Positions 32,422-45,289 are shown, counted from the first letter of the stretch. The stretch: 64,000 nt of DNA from Neofusicoccum parvum (GCA_020912385.1 CP087210.1:1860001-1924000); one strand, 5' to 3'. Notes: a model not told the origin generated them from the letters alone. Program-made: numbers and translations.

Positions 32422-35358
32422 ATGGCTCGCCGAGTTGTGCGGAGCTCCGTCTCCGCCTCCAAGCCGAAAACCGCGCGCAAAAAGAACCACAAACGCAACC
32501 TCGACGCCTTCGCCATCGCCGAGCGAGAGGTCGGCGACCGGACCAAGATTCGCCAGCACCGTCTTGGTGAAGCCGAGGACGACAACCCGCGCCGCAAGCG
32601 CCAGCGCATGGAATCGGATGACGAGGATGACGATGACGAACCGCGCACTTCCAATCCCCGCAAGAAAGCCGCCAAGGGCCGTTTCGACGAGCTGGACGTC
32701 AGTGAAGGCAGCGACTCAGATGGCAACACATGGCGCATGGGTGAAGTCGACGAGGATGACGACAGTGACATTGATAGTGACGAGGCCTTCGATGAGAGCG
32801 ACGAGGAGAGATTTGCCGACTTCACCTTCCGCGGCAGTTCGACCCAGGACAAGAAGAGCAAGAAAAAGGCCGCGAAGCCTGTAGACGAAGATGGCGATAT
32901 TGACCTTGACGAGGATGAGGAACAGAGTGAGGAGGACAGCGATGATGATTCGCTCGGTTCTGACGCTGTTGATTTGGCTCAGATGCTCGACGACTACGAG
33001 GAGGAGCAAAACAAGGCCAAGTCTAAGGGCAAGAAGACACGCAAACAGCAGGATTCCGACGAGAGCGATGACGATGCTGAGGAAGAGGAGGATGATGAGG
33101 ATGAGGACAGCGAGGCATCCGACTTTCAAATGTCGGATGGCGAAGACGACGACAGAGATCCAGGCAAGATCTCTCAGCTGCAGGACTTCATCTCAACCAT
33201 TTCCCACGGAAACGATGCGAAGAATAAGAAGGGACGTGTGCAGGATGCTCACGAGGGCAGCGCACCGTCAGAATTTGGAGTTGGTGCCTCCCAAAAGCTC
33301 GATATCGGAGATCTACTCGCCGGCACGAACGATCCCAACGCGAAGAAGATCATCAAGATGCTTAAAGACAGCAAACCATCCAAGAACAAAGGCATCCCCG
33401 GGAAGTTGGAGGCACCATTACCTAAACGTCAACAGGACAAACTGGACCGCGTCGCCGCAAACGAGAAGGCCAAGGAAACTCTCGAACGCTGGGTGGACAC
33501 AATCAAGCAGAACAGAAGGGCGGAGCACCTCTCCTTCCCAATCAGGGATCCCGACGCGCAGGAGCCTATGGGATCCAAGATTCTCCTCCCCCTCACCACT
33601 GCTAAACCCGCCAATGACCTCGAGAGCACCATCCAGTCTATCATGGAAGAGAGCGGACTTGCTACCGGAAAGAAGTCTGAGGAGCAGCTCGCCGAATTTG
33701 AAGAGCTTCAAACAAACAAGATGCCCATTGAAGAAGTCATGGCTAGACGCGCAGAGCTTCGCAAGGCACGAGACCTCCTATTCCGAGAAGAAGTGCGCTC
33801 TAAGCGTCTCAAAAAGATCAAGTCCAAATCCTACCGACGTGTCCACAGGAAAGAGCGCGAGCGGCTTGAGGAGCAGGAGAGGCAAGCCCTTGCCGAAGCT
33901 GGTGTGGATATTTCGGATGACGAACGGGAACGTAACGATCGTCGCAGGGCGGAGGAGCGCATGGGTGCGAAGCATCGTGAAAGCAAATGGGCTAAAAGCA
34001 TGAAAGCTACCGGTCGCGCTGCGTGGGACGACGATGCGCGTGATGGCTTGAATGAAATGGCTCGCCGTAACGAAGAACTTCGCCGTCGAATCGAGGGAAA
34101 GGATGTCCGCGACGAGGATGGGGACGCCACGGATCTCACTAGTGAGAGCGATGCGGATGACGACGATGACTCGGATGCTGGTGATGTCCGCAGGCTGAAG
34201 CGTCAGCTTGATCGTGTTGATGCGCAGAACTCTGCTAATGCTGGTGGCCTATCTAAACTTGCTGGCTTGAAGTTCATGCAACGTGCTGAAGCTGCGCAAA
34301 AGGCACGCAACGATGAAGACACTGAGCGCATCAGGCGAGAGCTGGCTACAGAAGACGGCGAGGATGAGGAGGGTGAAGACGATGATCAGCCTCAATCGAC
34401 CGGTCGCAAAGTCTTCGGCCCTTCATCTAACAAGCCCGCTCAGCCAATCAGGAAGCCGATCAGGAATGAGTTCGAGGAGCAACCCGGATCGGACGATGAA
34501 GCGGATGCAGATGACGAAGTTAAGTTCGTGCTTGACAACAAAGATCAGTCTTCGGCGTCGCGGAAGAAACAGCCCGCATTGAAGAATGGGGACCGGAATC
34601 GCAAGGCGCCTGCGGCCAGGCAACAGTCCGAGGAGCCTGAAGATAACCCTTGGATTGAGGCAACTACCAAAGACAAGAAGTTGAAATCCAAGTCACGCCA
34701 GGCAACATCATCTGGTCTCGAGCCCACGCTAGATGTTGTGTCAGGGAGCAAGACCTCAGACGAGACCAAGCGACCGAAGGCCAAGGCCATCGAGGCGCCC
34801 GCTCCAGCTGACGCAGACGGTTGGACAACTGTCACGTATCGTAACCAGGAAGGCTCTGATGACGAATCAGACCAGGAGCCCGAGAACCCCTTCGTTCTCC
34901 GGAAAGAATCACTGGTCGAGAAGGCATTCGCAGGTGACGAAGTTGCAAATACTTTTGAAGCCGAGAAGCGCGCTATCGAGGAAGACGAAGGTGACAAGAT
35001 CATCGACAACACGTTGCCTGGATGGGGAAGCTGGACCGGTAATGGTGTCAGTAAGCGGGACAAAAAGCGCAACACGGGACGCTTCTTGACGACTCAGAAG
35101 GGCGTGGATAAGGAAAAACGAAAAGACGCCAAGCTCAAGAATGTGGTCATCAACGAGAAGCGTGTGAAGAAGAATGCCAAGTATCTGGCGTCATCTCTGC
35201 CCTTCCCGCACCAGTCGAAGCAGGTCTATGAATCGACACTGCGACGACCGCTGGGCCCAGAGTTCAACACCAAGGAAGTGTTCCAAGACAGCACGAAGCC
35301 GAGGGTCATGGTCAAGCCTGGTGTTGTCATCAAACCCCTGGCAAAGCCTCTTGTTTAG
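32422..35358 (+). CDS. UTP14: U3 snoRNP / small-subunit processome protein Utp14
   Basis: A single exon gives 978 residues from MARRVVRSSVSASKPK. Utp14 activates the DEAH helicase Dhr1 and is needed for early pre-18S rRNA cleavages in the nucleolus. Features are a basic N-terminus with KKNHKRNLDAFAIAEREV, long acidic Asp/Glu tracts (about residues 65-270), the Utp14 core starting near GKLEAPLPKRQQDKLDRVAANEKAKETLERWVDTIKQNRRAEHLSFP, a basic block KRLKKIKSKSYRRVHRKERER, and the conserved C-terminal LPGWGSWTG and YESTLRRPLGPEFNTKEVFQDSTKPRVMVKPGVVIKP. The frame is also open upstream of 32422 but falls in the promoter of mL41; the chosen ATG matches the family start. Confidence 0.95.
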   Translation: MARRVVRSSVSASKPKTARKKNHKRNLDAFAIAEREVGDRTKIRQHRLGEAEDDNPRRKRQRMESDDEDDDDEPRTSNPRKKAAKGRFDELDVSEGSDSDGNTWRMGEVDEDDDSDIDSDEAFDESDEERFADFTFRGSSTQDKKSKKKAAKPVDEDGDIDLDEDEEQSEEDSDDDSLGSDAVDLAQMLDDYEEEQNKAKSKGKKTRKQQDSDESDDDAEEEEDDEDEDSEASDFQMSDGEDDDRDPGKISQLQDFISTISHGNDAKNKKGRVQDAHEGSAPSEFGVGASQKLDIGDLLAGTNDPNAKKIIKMLKDSKPSKNKGIPGKLEAPLPKRQQDKLDRVAANEKAKETLERWVDTIKQNRRAEHLSFPIRDPDAQEPMGSKILLPLTTAKPANDLESTIQSIMEESGLATGKKSEEQLAEFEELQTNKMPIEEVMARRAELRKARDLLFREEVRSKRLKKIKSKSYRRVHRKERERLEEQERQALAEAGVDISDDERERNDRRRAEERMGAKHRESKWAKSMKATGRAAWDDDARDGLNEMARRNEELRRRIEGKDVRDEDGDATDLTSESDADDDDDSDAGDVRRLKRQLDRVDAQNSANAGGLSKLAGLKFMQRAEAAQKARNDEDTERIRRELATEDGEDEEGEDDDQPQSTGRKVFGPSSNKPAQPIRKPIRNEFEEQPGSDDEADADDEVKFVLDNKDQSSASRKKQPALKNGDRNRKAPAARQQSEEPEDNPWIEATTKDKKLKSKSRQATSSGLEPTLDVVSGSKTSDETKRPKAKAIEAPAPADADGWTTVTYRNQEGSDDESDQEPENPFVLRKESLVEKAFAGDEVANTFEAEKRAIEEDEGDKIIDNTLPGWGSWTGNGVSKRDKKRNTGRFLTTQKGVDKEKRKDAKLKNVVINEKRVKKNAKYLASSLPFPHQSKQVYESTLRRPLGPEFNTKEVFQDSTKPRVMVKPGVVIKPLAKPLV

Positions 35359-37478
35359 GGGATTGTGGAGGTTTCTTTACTTTTTGGCGGTGTAGACACG
35401 GCTCGCATTGCAAGACTTGTCGCACGGACAACGTCCAGATAGAGTAATGCAGGCGTTATTTGGAGTGGCTTAGGGCAAGGCAGCAGAGCTGAACCACGGC
35501 GGCTGGAAATGGACTTGTGGCACATTTGTTCTACTGATTGAGCGAGAAGCATGAGCCAGCGGCGTCAGCCATCGTGATACAGAATGCGCTTATGGTGACC
35601 GTCTGACAACAGGCTTCAGTCCTCACTTCTGTTCCCCACAACGGCGGGCTGGATGGCTGGCCTGGTCGACGGCGCGGCGACGGGTGGCCGCTGGCTGGCT
35701 CGCCGTTGTGAGACGTGACAGCAAGGATATCGGATCTTCAACGCTTCATGTGGACGATTCGGCGTCCAGGCTCGGTGACGGTGGCGCCAAATCCGCGCCT
35801 TGCCCCAGGGCGATCGATCATATGCGGCTCCCGAGGGCGGCTTGCGGTTGATCAACTGACGGCGGGGGTGGCCGCAACGGGCCGGCGCCTCTGGGCGGTG
35901 CCTGGCAGCGATCTGTTTGCTGGGCGGGCCGGCAGCGTGTGATCACCAGCGATGCACCCCGGCCAGTGCGTCATGAGCGCGCCTCTCGTGCGGGAGTGGC
36001 ACGAGTGGCTTTCTCTGCCCTCGTCTGCACCCATTCGCTCGGCCACGACAGGATCGGCCCTGCCGGCACGATCGTGTGGCCTGGGGCCGAGAGCCGCCGA
36101 ACGCGCACGATGGAGGTGGAGGGCGTGCAAACGACGGCCGGCAAAGCGGCATGCTGGCTGCCCAGGCCAGCCAGCTCCAACCTGCTTGTCTGCGCGGCGC
36201 TCGGCGACAGTCCGCCTGATGATGCAAACCGCTCCGCCGCGCCTGGTTTCTGCGGTCATGCATTGCTCTGGCAGCCAGCGCGTACAGTCGTCGCCGTGGA
36301 GCCGGCAGAGGCGGCGAGAAACCTCGTATCCATATAAGGAGAACAGGTGTCCCAAGCCGGGCAGGAGAGGAGAGACGCAGTTCCAGGAAGGTTTTCGTGC
36401 CACCGGCAAACCCAAAAACCAGCGACAATCCTCAGACGGCCAGACCCGCATTCCGCACACGCCGCCATCCCAGCCCGTCGCTCCGGTACCCAGCGAACCA
36501 GGCGACGCCCCCACCGCGACCTGCAGCGCCGACGCTGTGCTGCAACAGGTAGGCGAGCGCGCTGACCGGCCTTGAGCAGACAGGAGGACGTCCTGTGAGC
36601 GCGGAGAGCGGCACGCTAACCGCAATGCGCAGGTGTCCGAGGCCGCGAGCAGTCATCCTCCCTCCCAGCGCGCTGTATCCCGGATAGCTGCGTGCCAGGG
36701 TGCGTAGGCCGGCCAGGAAATCTCGGGCGGCAGCGAATTGATTTCCACAGCGCTCGTGCGACCACGTCAGCCCTACGAGCGGCAGGCTGCAGAAGCCGGC
36801 TGCAATCTGCTGGATAGAGGTACGGTACCACGCGCGTGAGCTAGTGTGCTGCAGCTGGCTTCTTGGCTGCGGTGCCTCTGCCAACCCGCAGCATTCTCCT
36901 GGATTCAACCCTCCATGCGCCGCTGCCTCTCCACCTTTTTTTCTTGCCTCTTGCCTCTTTCCTCCAATGTCTCGATCACTGCGCTTCATCTATTTCTCTT
37001 TGTTTCTTGGCTCCCTTTGCTGGCGGTCTGCTGATGGCTTCACCTGATTCGTGGCTTGTACACAAAACCCCAAGTCTTCATCTCGCTTGAGAGTTTAAAG
37101 GAGCAATGGACTCCAATGCATCCTTGCTCAGGCTCTTCACGGTCCGCCGCACTCCGCACGAAGAGCCGTCTTGCCTTCCTCGCTCGGTCTAAGTCGTGTT
37201 CTTGGCCCAAATATAGTATTTTCGTTTCTTGCGCAATTCAGCCTTTCTTGGGGCTTGGGTGGATCTTGGGGCCATCTCGGGGCGCCATCAGGGCGGCCGA
37301 ATAAGCGTGTGGGGGATTTGCGCTACAAAGGATAAGAGCAGCCACAGCGGCTTCCCCTCTCGAGATTTCGAAGCGTGGTTTCTAGAGTTCCTTCGTTTTG
37401 TCTTCTCTGCACTTTCCATTCTTCCATTCTTGGCAGCAGCCGCAACCACTTTTGTTCTTCTCACGCCAGCCTGTCAAC
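35359..37478. other. Long intergenic region, no gene seen
   Basis: About 2.1 kb before the GH81 gene. The first 1.4 kb are GC-rich with long opposing shadow ORFs (35852-36625 minus is the longest). From about 36900 the sequence is strongly CT-rich up to the ATG, suggesting a long 5' leader or promoter. Confidence 0.4.
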
Positions 37479-40400
37479 ATGGCCTCTTCATCTTCATCTT
37501 CGTCTTCTCCGTCCCTCGTTAAAATGCTTCAATTTGCCGCGGGAGCAGCCGTCTTTCTGACAAGTATGCAGTTTCAAGGCGCAGCGGCACATCCGCTCGC
37601 GGAGCCTCAACTGCCCCAAGACAGTACGTATCCGGCAAGCGCGCCGTCCGCGGCAAAAGACGTCCAGGCCCCAACGCCCGTCTGCACCAACGCCCCAGCA
37701 TTGACCATCACGAGAACTGTCTACGCTGCATCTTACGAATTGACGTCATCTTCTTCGTCGACGACCACTAACGTGGAAACCACTTGCTTTCTATCAGGCT
37801 CTTCCTACCTATATACATCCTCAGACCTAACGCCTACCTCGACCCCTACGACTCCTACGACTATTTCCACTCCTTCCGAGTTATCTATCGGCGCCACTGC
37901 TACTCCTATATTGCAGTCTGTTGCACCGCCTCTTCAGCCGCAACCGTCCGGCATCATTCACACCACGCTCCAGCCTTATCCTCAAGTTACCACCGGGGTT
38001 CCCTGGCCTCGCATTCGTAAGTTTTCTCTATCTTCACTTGATTGTGCAGAGCCGGGGCCAGTCTTTTCGACGCTCAGTTCACTCCGTGGCCACTGTTGGA
38101 AGCTCGGTGGAAATTATGATCTCACTTGCCGCCTGATCAGCATTCCAGTATTCTGAGTGCTAACAACGCGCGTCAGAGCCAACCCCTGCGCCCAACGTCG
38201 CTGCCTGCAGAACCAACTACAGCCGGTCCCCTCTGCCTGTTGACTATAAACCGGATCCCAACGCGTATCCGTACAGCCCATTCAGAATGGACTCCTCAAA
38301 CCTCTTCGCTGCCATTTCTGGTGATGCCTCTATCCCCTCCCAGATCACCCGGCGCTCGCCTCACCCGCAGCAGTTCTTGGGAATTGACGGAGCTGGTACC
38401 ACTCCGCTCCAGACGAACAAGTTCTACGCCAATATGTTCCTTGGCAGGAGAAACCAGAGTGTCTGGACGCACCCCTACCAAGTCTCCTGGTCCCGCGGCC
38501 AGGAAGTCGCACGGAGCTTTGGACTTGCAATCTCACAAATCGACCGCGAACAGCTTGCCTTTGGGCCAATGACAGAACAGAATAGCTCCCGCTTCTTCAT
38601 CGCCCCTATTGGAATCCAGTCCCTTGTCCTCTCCGCCACCGAGCTCAGTAATTCCACTGATCTTACGCTCGACTCGCTACGGGACATGTCTGTCAATGCC
38701 AACCTGGCTCCAAGCCCCGGTGCTCAGCCAATCATAACATTCCCAATTGTCCAGGGAATGGGCTTCGTCACCGGAATCTACAGGAATGCGCAGCCGAGTA
38801 TTGGCTCCGGTGTCTTCTACCGCAATGTCAGTGGTCCATTCCAAGTCGGTAACAGTTACAAGTACAGTATGCTCCTGGAAGACGGCAAAAACTGGCTCTT
38901 CTATGCCACCCCTGACAGTGGCAATGGCGCCCCGGTGTTCTCTCTGATCAGCAACACCACGCTTGTCGGACCTCAGGGCTGGAGCGGAACAATCATGGTG
39001 GCTAAGAACCCTGCTGGATTGGATGGCGAAGCTGTTCTTGACAGGTCTGCTGGTGTCTACCCCGTCTCAGTAGACGTCTTTGGCAGTGCTGCCGGTACCA
39101 CTGCCGAATATGGATTCCGCTTTGGCAAGGCTGGTGAGGTTCAGAAGACTCTATTCATGTATGCGTTGCCGCATCATGTCTCGAGCTTTGACAATATCAC
39201 TGGCGCAGGCCAGACTGTACTTGCATTGAATACCACCACCAAGGGTATTGCGAGAGGCATTTTTGCAGACAGTTGGACCATGGTCGAGACCGATCTTCCT
39301 ACTGACATGAGCTTCTCGCCGTGGTCGCTGGCTCAAGGCAACGTGCCATCCATTTCGGCTGCTGCCCAATGCGCGGTTGTGGCAGCAGCCCAGTCTGAGC
39401 TGCAACAGGATATCCCCGCCCAAACGAACCTCGACTCCATGTACTTCAGTGGCAAGGGCTTGGCCAAGTTTGCAACCATCGTCTACACTGTCCGAGATCT
39501 TGGAGGGAACCAGGAAATCGCAAACCAAGGACTCGAGAGACTCAAGTCCGCATTCGATGTGTTTGTCAACAACCAGCAGAAGAGCCCACTTGTGTATGAC
39601 GACTCGTGGAAGGGTGTCGTCTCCAGCGCTGGCTACAACGACCCGAACGCTGACTTCGGCAATTCTTACTACAACGACCATCACTTCCACTACGGCTACC
39701 ACGTGTACACGGCCGCGGTTATTGGATACCTGGATCCGTCTTGGCTTACCGAAAGGAACCTTGCGTACGTCAACATGCTGGTGAGAGATTACGCGAATCC
39801 CATTCGTGGTGAACAATTCCCATTCAGCCGTGCCTTCGATTGGTTCCAGTAAGTTATGTTACCTGCAATTTTTCAGACTGAACTACTCACAAGTCACAGT
39901 GGACACAGTTGGGCCAAGGGCCTCTTCGAGTCCGGCGATGGCAAGGATCAGGAGTCTTCTTCTGAAGTACGTATCGGCATCTTAGAACGTGGGTCATCTA
40001 CTTACAAGTCATAGGATGCTTTTGCGTCATACGGATTGAAGCTGTGGGGTAAGGTTACTGGGGATGCCAATATGGAGGCACGCGGTAAGTCTCTTCGCAT
40101 AGATGAGCTTTGGTACAGTCACTCTTGCAGAAATGCTGATGTTTGGTCTCCACAGCAACTCTTATGCTTGGGATTCAGGCGCGAAGCTTCCAGAACTACT
40201 TCCTGATGGAAAGCACGAACACTGTCCAGCCGCCTCAAATCATCAACAACAAGGTGACTGGCATTTTGTTTGAGAACAAGGTCGACTGGGCCACGTACTT
40301 CAGCGACGCTTGGTGGTGCAAACAGGGGTAAGTTGCAGTCCGACACTACGCAATGCAAGCCTGAGACATGCCGTGCTAAGTTGGACTGCAGTATCCACAT

Positions 40401-40659
40401 GATCCCAGTGCATGTTCCGTCAGCGTACATCCGCAAGCAGAACTTCGTCCGCGAAGAATTCGAGGTTTTCATGAGCGGCGGGCGCATCGCACAGGCGGAG
40501 GGTGGTTGGAGGGGAATTCTGGAGTCGAATCTGGCGCTCATCGATCCGGCCTCGGCGTACAGCTTCTTCTCGGACCCGAATTTCAACACGGGTCTCTTGG
40601 ATGGTGGTGCCAGCCTTACGTGGTACCTTGCCTACACGGCAGCACTCGCCGGCGCGTGA
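37479..40659 (+). CDS. ENG1: Secreted GH81 endo-1,3-beta-glucanase
   Basis: Six exons (37479-38016, 38177-39848, 39900-39966, 40015-40084, 40156-40327, 40392-40659) give 928 residues. The enzyme hydrolyses cell-wall beta-1,3-glucan, usually at cell separation or autolysis. After a Ser-rich start comes a hydrophobic signal sequence ([14 protein letters not shown] to GAAA), then a Ser/Thr/Pro-rich stretch of about 130 residues likely O-glycosylated. GH81 signatures are [10 protein letters not shown]...[88 protein letters not shown] across introns 2-3, and the C-terminal [14 protein letters not shown]. The family's conserved acidic residues sit in the DHHFHYG and DQESSSED blocks. Intron 1 (160 nt) has several possible acceptors; the one at 38176 keeps frame and gives QPTPAPNV. 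A second ATG at 37398 is possible. Confidence 0.92.
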
Positions 40660-41360
40660 AGATGATGAGTCGGACGAAACAGCTTCTCCTCTCGCTCTTT
40701 GCAACTTCTTTTCTCATGAACCTTTGCTTCCTGTTTCACGGGCAGACCCGTTGTCACTCCTTCGACCTGATAGCTCGTTTCCCTTTCCTGTCACCCGGAG
40801 GCACACTGCATTTGGTATATGGACACGGCATTGATAGATACACCGCTAAGGCAGAAATATGAGGAGCATCATTTGTAGACAATGATTGATGTTCTGCAAG
40901 AGAGATACTCGTGTCTGGTTGTGTCGCCGGGGGATCCCGGGGCGCTTCCGCAAGCGTTTGGCGATGAGGCAGCGAAACGCAAGATCGCTTCGACTCTCCT
41001 TGCATCGAGCGCAAATCGCAACGTCATGGAACATACGAGACGCTTCCACGCAGCACGCGAACCAGGTGTTGAAGGGTCCATGGAAGATAAATTGCACGCC
41101 ACGATGCGATGTGTCAGTTCTCACTCTGGTCTCAGGGCGCGCAGAGTCATGTCTTGACAGGCCTGATAGCCCAAGCGAGCCAGATTTCCCCACTTTGCTG
41201 GCGCGGTCAGCTGATTGCGCGGCGAGACGAGACGCGTCTGGGTGCAGGTGCTCTCTGCATTTTGCGCCTGCTGCCGGGCGCAGCGCACACACCGCCCCAC
41301 ACGGCCAGGCATCTTGGCTGCGCTCGGCTGTCTGCCACTCGCCGACCCTCCACCTCCGCC

Positions 41361-41382
41361 CGATATACGATATACGATATAC
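41361..41382. repeat. 7-bp tandem repeat (CGATATA), 3 copies
   Basis: Three perfect copies in the region between the GH81 and Argonaute genes. Confidence 0.8.
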
Positions 41383-42015
41383 CTATCCCTCTCTTCAGGT
41401 CTTCGGACTGGCTCATTGGTCCTTTTCTTTTGTGTTGTTTTGCGCATGCTCCTGCACCGCCAGCCGTCGAGGTCTTGACAGGTGCCGCGCAGTGTCAATT
41501 GGTGGACCCGACAAGCCGCCCTAACAAGCGGACAGCGGCAGCGTGCCGGTGGGCGGCGACGTTGGCTGAGGCGACAAGGTGCCACCACCGAACCAGACCC
41601 CCGCATTGCGGGTAGGTGCACGCCGCAATTGTTGCTGGGGATTGCGGGAGGCTTCTCAATTGAGCAGCGAGAGTCTCGGTGCAAGCTTTGTGTGGGCCGG
41701 AGCGCAGCCGTGAGAGTGTGGTGCGGTAAGTACTGCGTTTCATCTTCCGTGTTTCTTTTCTTGACAGCTGTCAATGCCGTTGGCACTTGCATGGCGTGGC
41801 TTGCATGCGTATACATGTCTTGTGTTTCCCTGTGCTTTGCGTGAAGCACGAAAAAAACAGCTGTCTGGGTGGCAGACGGGCGGCGAGAGAGCACCCGCGG
41901 AACGAGACGAAAGAACGGGAAGCTGATCGTTTGTAACCAGATTGCCATTGAGGGCACTTGCTTCGCAGACAGTCTCTGACTATTTGCCGTTCACGTGGGT
42001 GGCGAACATCCGCAG

Positions 42016-42092
42016 GTAAGTTGTAGAACGTTCGAGCCCTTAGTCTCTTCTCTGACTGGATATTTCACGGCTGTCTGCCCTCTTCACTTCAG
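42016..42092 (+). other. Predicted 5' UTR intron of the Argonaute gene
   Basis: A perfect donor CGCAG/GTAAGT, a CTGAC branch-like site and a pyrimidine-rich stretch ending CTTCAG define a 77-nt intron that lies wholly upstream of the ATG at 42230. Confidence 0.5.
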
Positions 42093-42229
42093 TCTCTCCC
42101 AACTGTTCACTAACTCTTCACTTGTGCAAGACTCAAGAAAACTCCTCATCACTCACGCGTCCGACATCATCCTCTTCACATCAGTTCGGAGCTGTATCAT
42201 CCACGTTCAAAGATCCCAAAAACTACAAC

Positions 42230-45200
42230 ATGTCTGCGCCCAGAGGCCGTGGTGGCGGTGGCGGTGGAGGCCGTGGTCGTGGCGGGCATGGTGGAGGCAG
42301 CAGAGGAGGTGACAGCTCGAGCGGATCCGGGAGTCGTGGCACATCTTTCCGCGGCCGTCGTCCTTTCGAGTCCACCAGCGGCTCGAGAGGATCGTCTTCC
42401 CGTGGAGGCTCACCCCAGCGTGGAGGCCCTGGTGGATTCAAGCAAAGGGCTCAATCAGCCCCGGCCGCCATTTTCGGGTAAGTCCGCTTTTCAGCTCTAG
42501 GCTCACCACGATACATGCTAACAGACTCTCGTAGCAACCCGCAGAGGATTCCCGAGCCAGATCCCAACGTCACGAAAACCGAGAACACCGTGGTGAAAGA
42601 CCTCTCGACCGCTTTCGCACGAATCTCCACCGAAGACAAGCTTGCAAGACGTCCGGATTACGGCACTTGTGGCCGTGAGACGCTAGTCTACACGAACTAC
42701 TTCCCTCTTCATGTTGCGACCCAGTGTCCCGAGATCTATCGATATGCTGTGTCTTTCCAACCAGAAGAGCAGGCGAAGCGGAAGAAGAGGAGATACATCG
42801 AAATATTGCTCCAAGATCCGGTGTTCAGTGGGGTCATGGTCGCTACCGACTACTCGCAGGTCATCATTACCAACAAGAAGGTGCCGCTAAGCGAGGGATC
42901 TCACAATCGAAGGGCCATCGACGTTCAGTGGTATCCTCCGGATGGAGAGCCGATTGCAGAAACTGAGGAATCGGAGAAAGCCCAAGCAGCGCGCAAGAAG
43001 AGCACGAAGACCTTGCTGGTTGAAGAACTTGGCACTGTCTCCCTGCTTGAGCTCCTCAGGTCTTTAACCTCCACCGGTGCGGGCGCGTACTATCCCCTGA
43101 AGGACGAAGCCATCCAAGCCCTCAACGTCATCCTGGCCCGCGGACCTCACGTCGCTCCGAACATGGTCGCTGTGGGGCAGAACAAGTTCTATCCCGTTGG
43201 CCAACATGCTCTGACGGAAGCGTGGAACTTGTCGGAAGGTCTGCAAGCCCTGCGTGGATACTTCTCCAGCGCTCGTACAAGTGTGAACCGCATCTTGGTC
43301 AACATCAACGTGTCCACTTCTGCCTTCTACAAGCCTGGCAACTTGCTCGAGCTCATGCAGGATTACCTTGGTCCCACGAATAGAAGCCCAAGCCATCTTC
43401 TGAAGCTCGAGGCTTTCCTCAGACTCCTTCGCGTGGAAACTCACTATATGCTGGCAAGGGACGGCAGCAAAAAGCGCGTCCGCAAGGTCAAGACTATCTA
43501 CGGGCTGGCTAGGTCCAACAACGACACCAAGGGTACTTGGCCTCATGCGGCCAATGCGCAGCAGGTCAAATTCAGTTACACGGATCCTGACGGCAATGTG
43601 TCCCTGATCTCGGTGGAAGAGTATTACGCTCGGGTCCACCAAATCACGCTCAAGGTTCCGACGTCTCCGGTTGTCAATGTTGGCAACCGTGAGAACCCAA
43701 CCTACATCCCCCCGGAGTTGTGCGAGGTGCTTCCGGGTCAGGTTGCAGGGCGCATGCTCAGTGCCAATCAGACTCGCATGATGATTGAATTTGCCGCCAG
43801 GCCTCCTAACCACAATGCTACTTCCATCACCCAACAGGGCTTGGAGGTGATGCAAGTTCGCCAGAACGAAGCTCTGTCGGCGTTTGGCATTAATATCGGC
43901 GGAAACCTGCTCACCGTACAGGCGCGCATTCTGCCAGTCCCGAAACTGCAGTACGCCGGCAAGGAGCAGCAGCCGGAGAACGGCAAGTGGAATTTGGCTC
44001 GCGTCAAGTATACCAAGCCGGCAACCATCAATTCTTGGGGATGCTTGGTGATCGAGGAGCGGGGTCGGCCCACTTTCCAGAGCCAGGAGCAGGCTCTGGA
44101 ACTGGTCACCACCTTCAAGGCTGCGCTCCAATCATACGGCTTGCGTATGGGCGACCCGCAGCCTCCTGCCAAGATTGCGATCTCCTGGCCCTACAACGCC
44201 AGCGAAATCACCGAGGTCGTCTCCGCCAAGTTCGCCCAGATGGTCAAGATGCGCATCGGCATGTTGCTTGTCCTACTACCTTCGGACAACACTGTGCTAT
44301 ACGACACAATCAAGTACCAAGGAGACGTTCGCTTTGGTGTCGCCACTGTCTGCACCATTGCAAAGAAGATACTCAATCAGCGCGGACAAGCGCAATACAT
44401 GGCTAACGTCGGCCTCAAGTTTAACTTGAAGTGTGGTGGTGTCAATCATGATATGAGAATTCAGCAACTGGCCCCGCTCGACAACAAAACAATCCTCATC
44501 GGCATCGATGTCTCGCACCCGGTTCCCGGCAGCTCTGATAGCGCGCCTAGTATCACGGGTGTTGTCGGGTCAGTCGACGCTCAATTCAACAACTACCCGG
44601 CATCGGTCCGTACGCAGACCGGCCGCCAGGAGATGGTTGATTCGGATGACCTCACAGAGATGATTGTTGAGCGTTTTGAGCTCTGGCAGAAGCGCAACGG
44701 CGGTGCTTTGCCCAACAAGGTCATCATCTACCGTGACGGTGTCTCTGAAGGGCAGTTTCCGGTTGTCATTCGCGACGAGTGGCCCAGCTTCGCCGCAGCT
44801 TACCAGAGGCTATATGGCGCGGAGAAGAACTTTCCAAAGTCGTCACTGGTAATCTGCACCAAGCGTGGCCACACGCGCTTCTACCCCACGAAGCCCGAGG
44901 ACTCGGAGGGTAGGAACATGAATGTGAAGCCTGGCACCGTCGTCGACCGCGGCATCACTGGCGAGCGGCTTTTCGACTTTTTCCTGGTTGCCCACGCCGG
45001 TCTTCAAGGAACTTCGAAGCCTGCTCATTACATTTGCTTGAGGGATGAGAACAAGCTTGGTGCAGATCAGCTGCAGAGAATCACCCACAACCTGTGCTAT
45101 GTTTACGGCCGCGCCACTCGCGCCGTCTCGGTCTGCCCACCGGCGTACTACGCTGATTTGGTATGCGAGCGTGGGCGCTCGTACCTCCACTCCTTCCTCA

Positions 45201-45289
45201 AGGAGAACACAAACGTCACCTACGACAGGTCGCGCCACTGGGTGCGCGGCGTGCACGACCGTCTCAAGGACACCATGTTCTACTTGTAG
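42230..45289 (+). CDS. Argonaute, QDE-2-type RNA-silencing slicer
   Basis: Two exons (42230-42477, 42535-45289; 57-nt intron) give 1000 residues. The N-terminal 80 residues are an RGG-rich tail, often methylated in Argonautes. Then come the ArgoN, L1 and PAZ regions and a complete PIWI domain. The likely catalytic tetrad is intact: Asp741 in GIDVSHP, Glu782 in GRQEM as candidate glutamate finger, Asp817 in IYRDGVSEGQF, and His914 in KPAHYICLRD. Small-RNA 5'-end binding is indicated by KRGHTRFYP and the C-terminal ATRAVSVCPPAYYADLVCERGRSYL. The protein should therefore be slicer-competent, acting in quelling or other small-RNA silencing with Dicer products. It is closer in layout to QDE-2 than to the meiotic SMS-2 type, though the two cannot be split firmly by eye. 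Confidence 0.95.

Larger units (their letters stand above)
40660..42229. other. Intergenic region and Argonaute promoter, no gene seen
   Basis: About 1.6 kb. ORFs on both strands (41121-41957 minus) are shadows. A 7-bp repeat CGATATA occurs three times at 41361-41381. The end contains a likely 5' UTR intron of the next gene. Confidence 0.45.

Noticed and set aside
35852..36625. 257-codon minus-strand ORF before the GH81 gene
   Set aside because: Composition and overlapping frames are those of random GC-rich DNA.
41121..41957. 278-codon minus-strand ORF between GH81 and Argonaute
   Set aside because: No family features; includes the CGATATA repeat and overlaps plus-strand frames.
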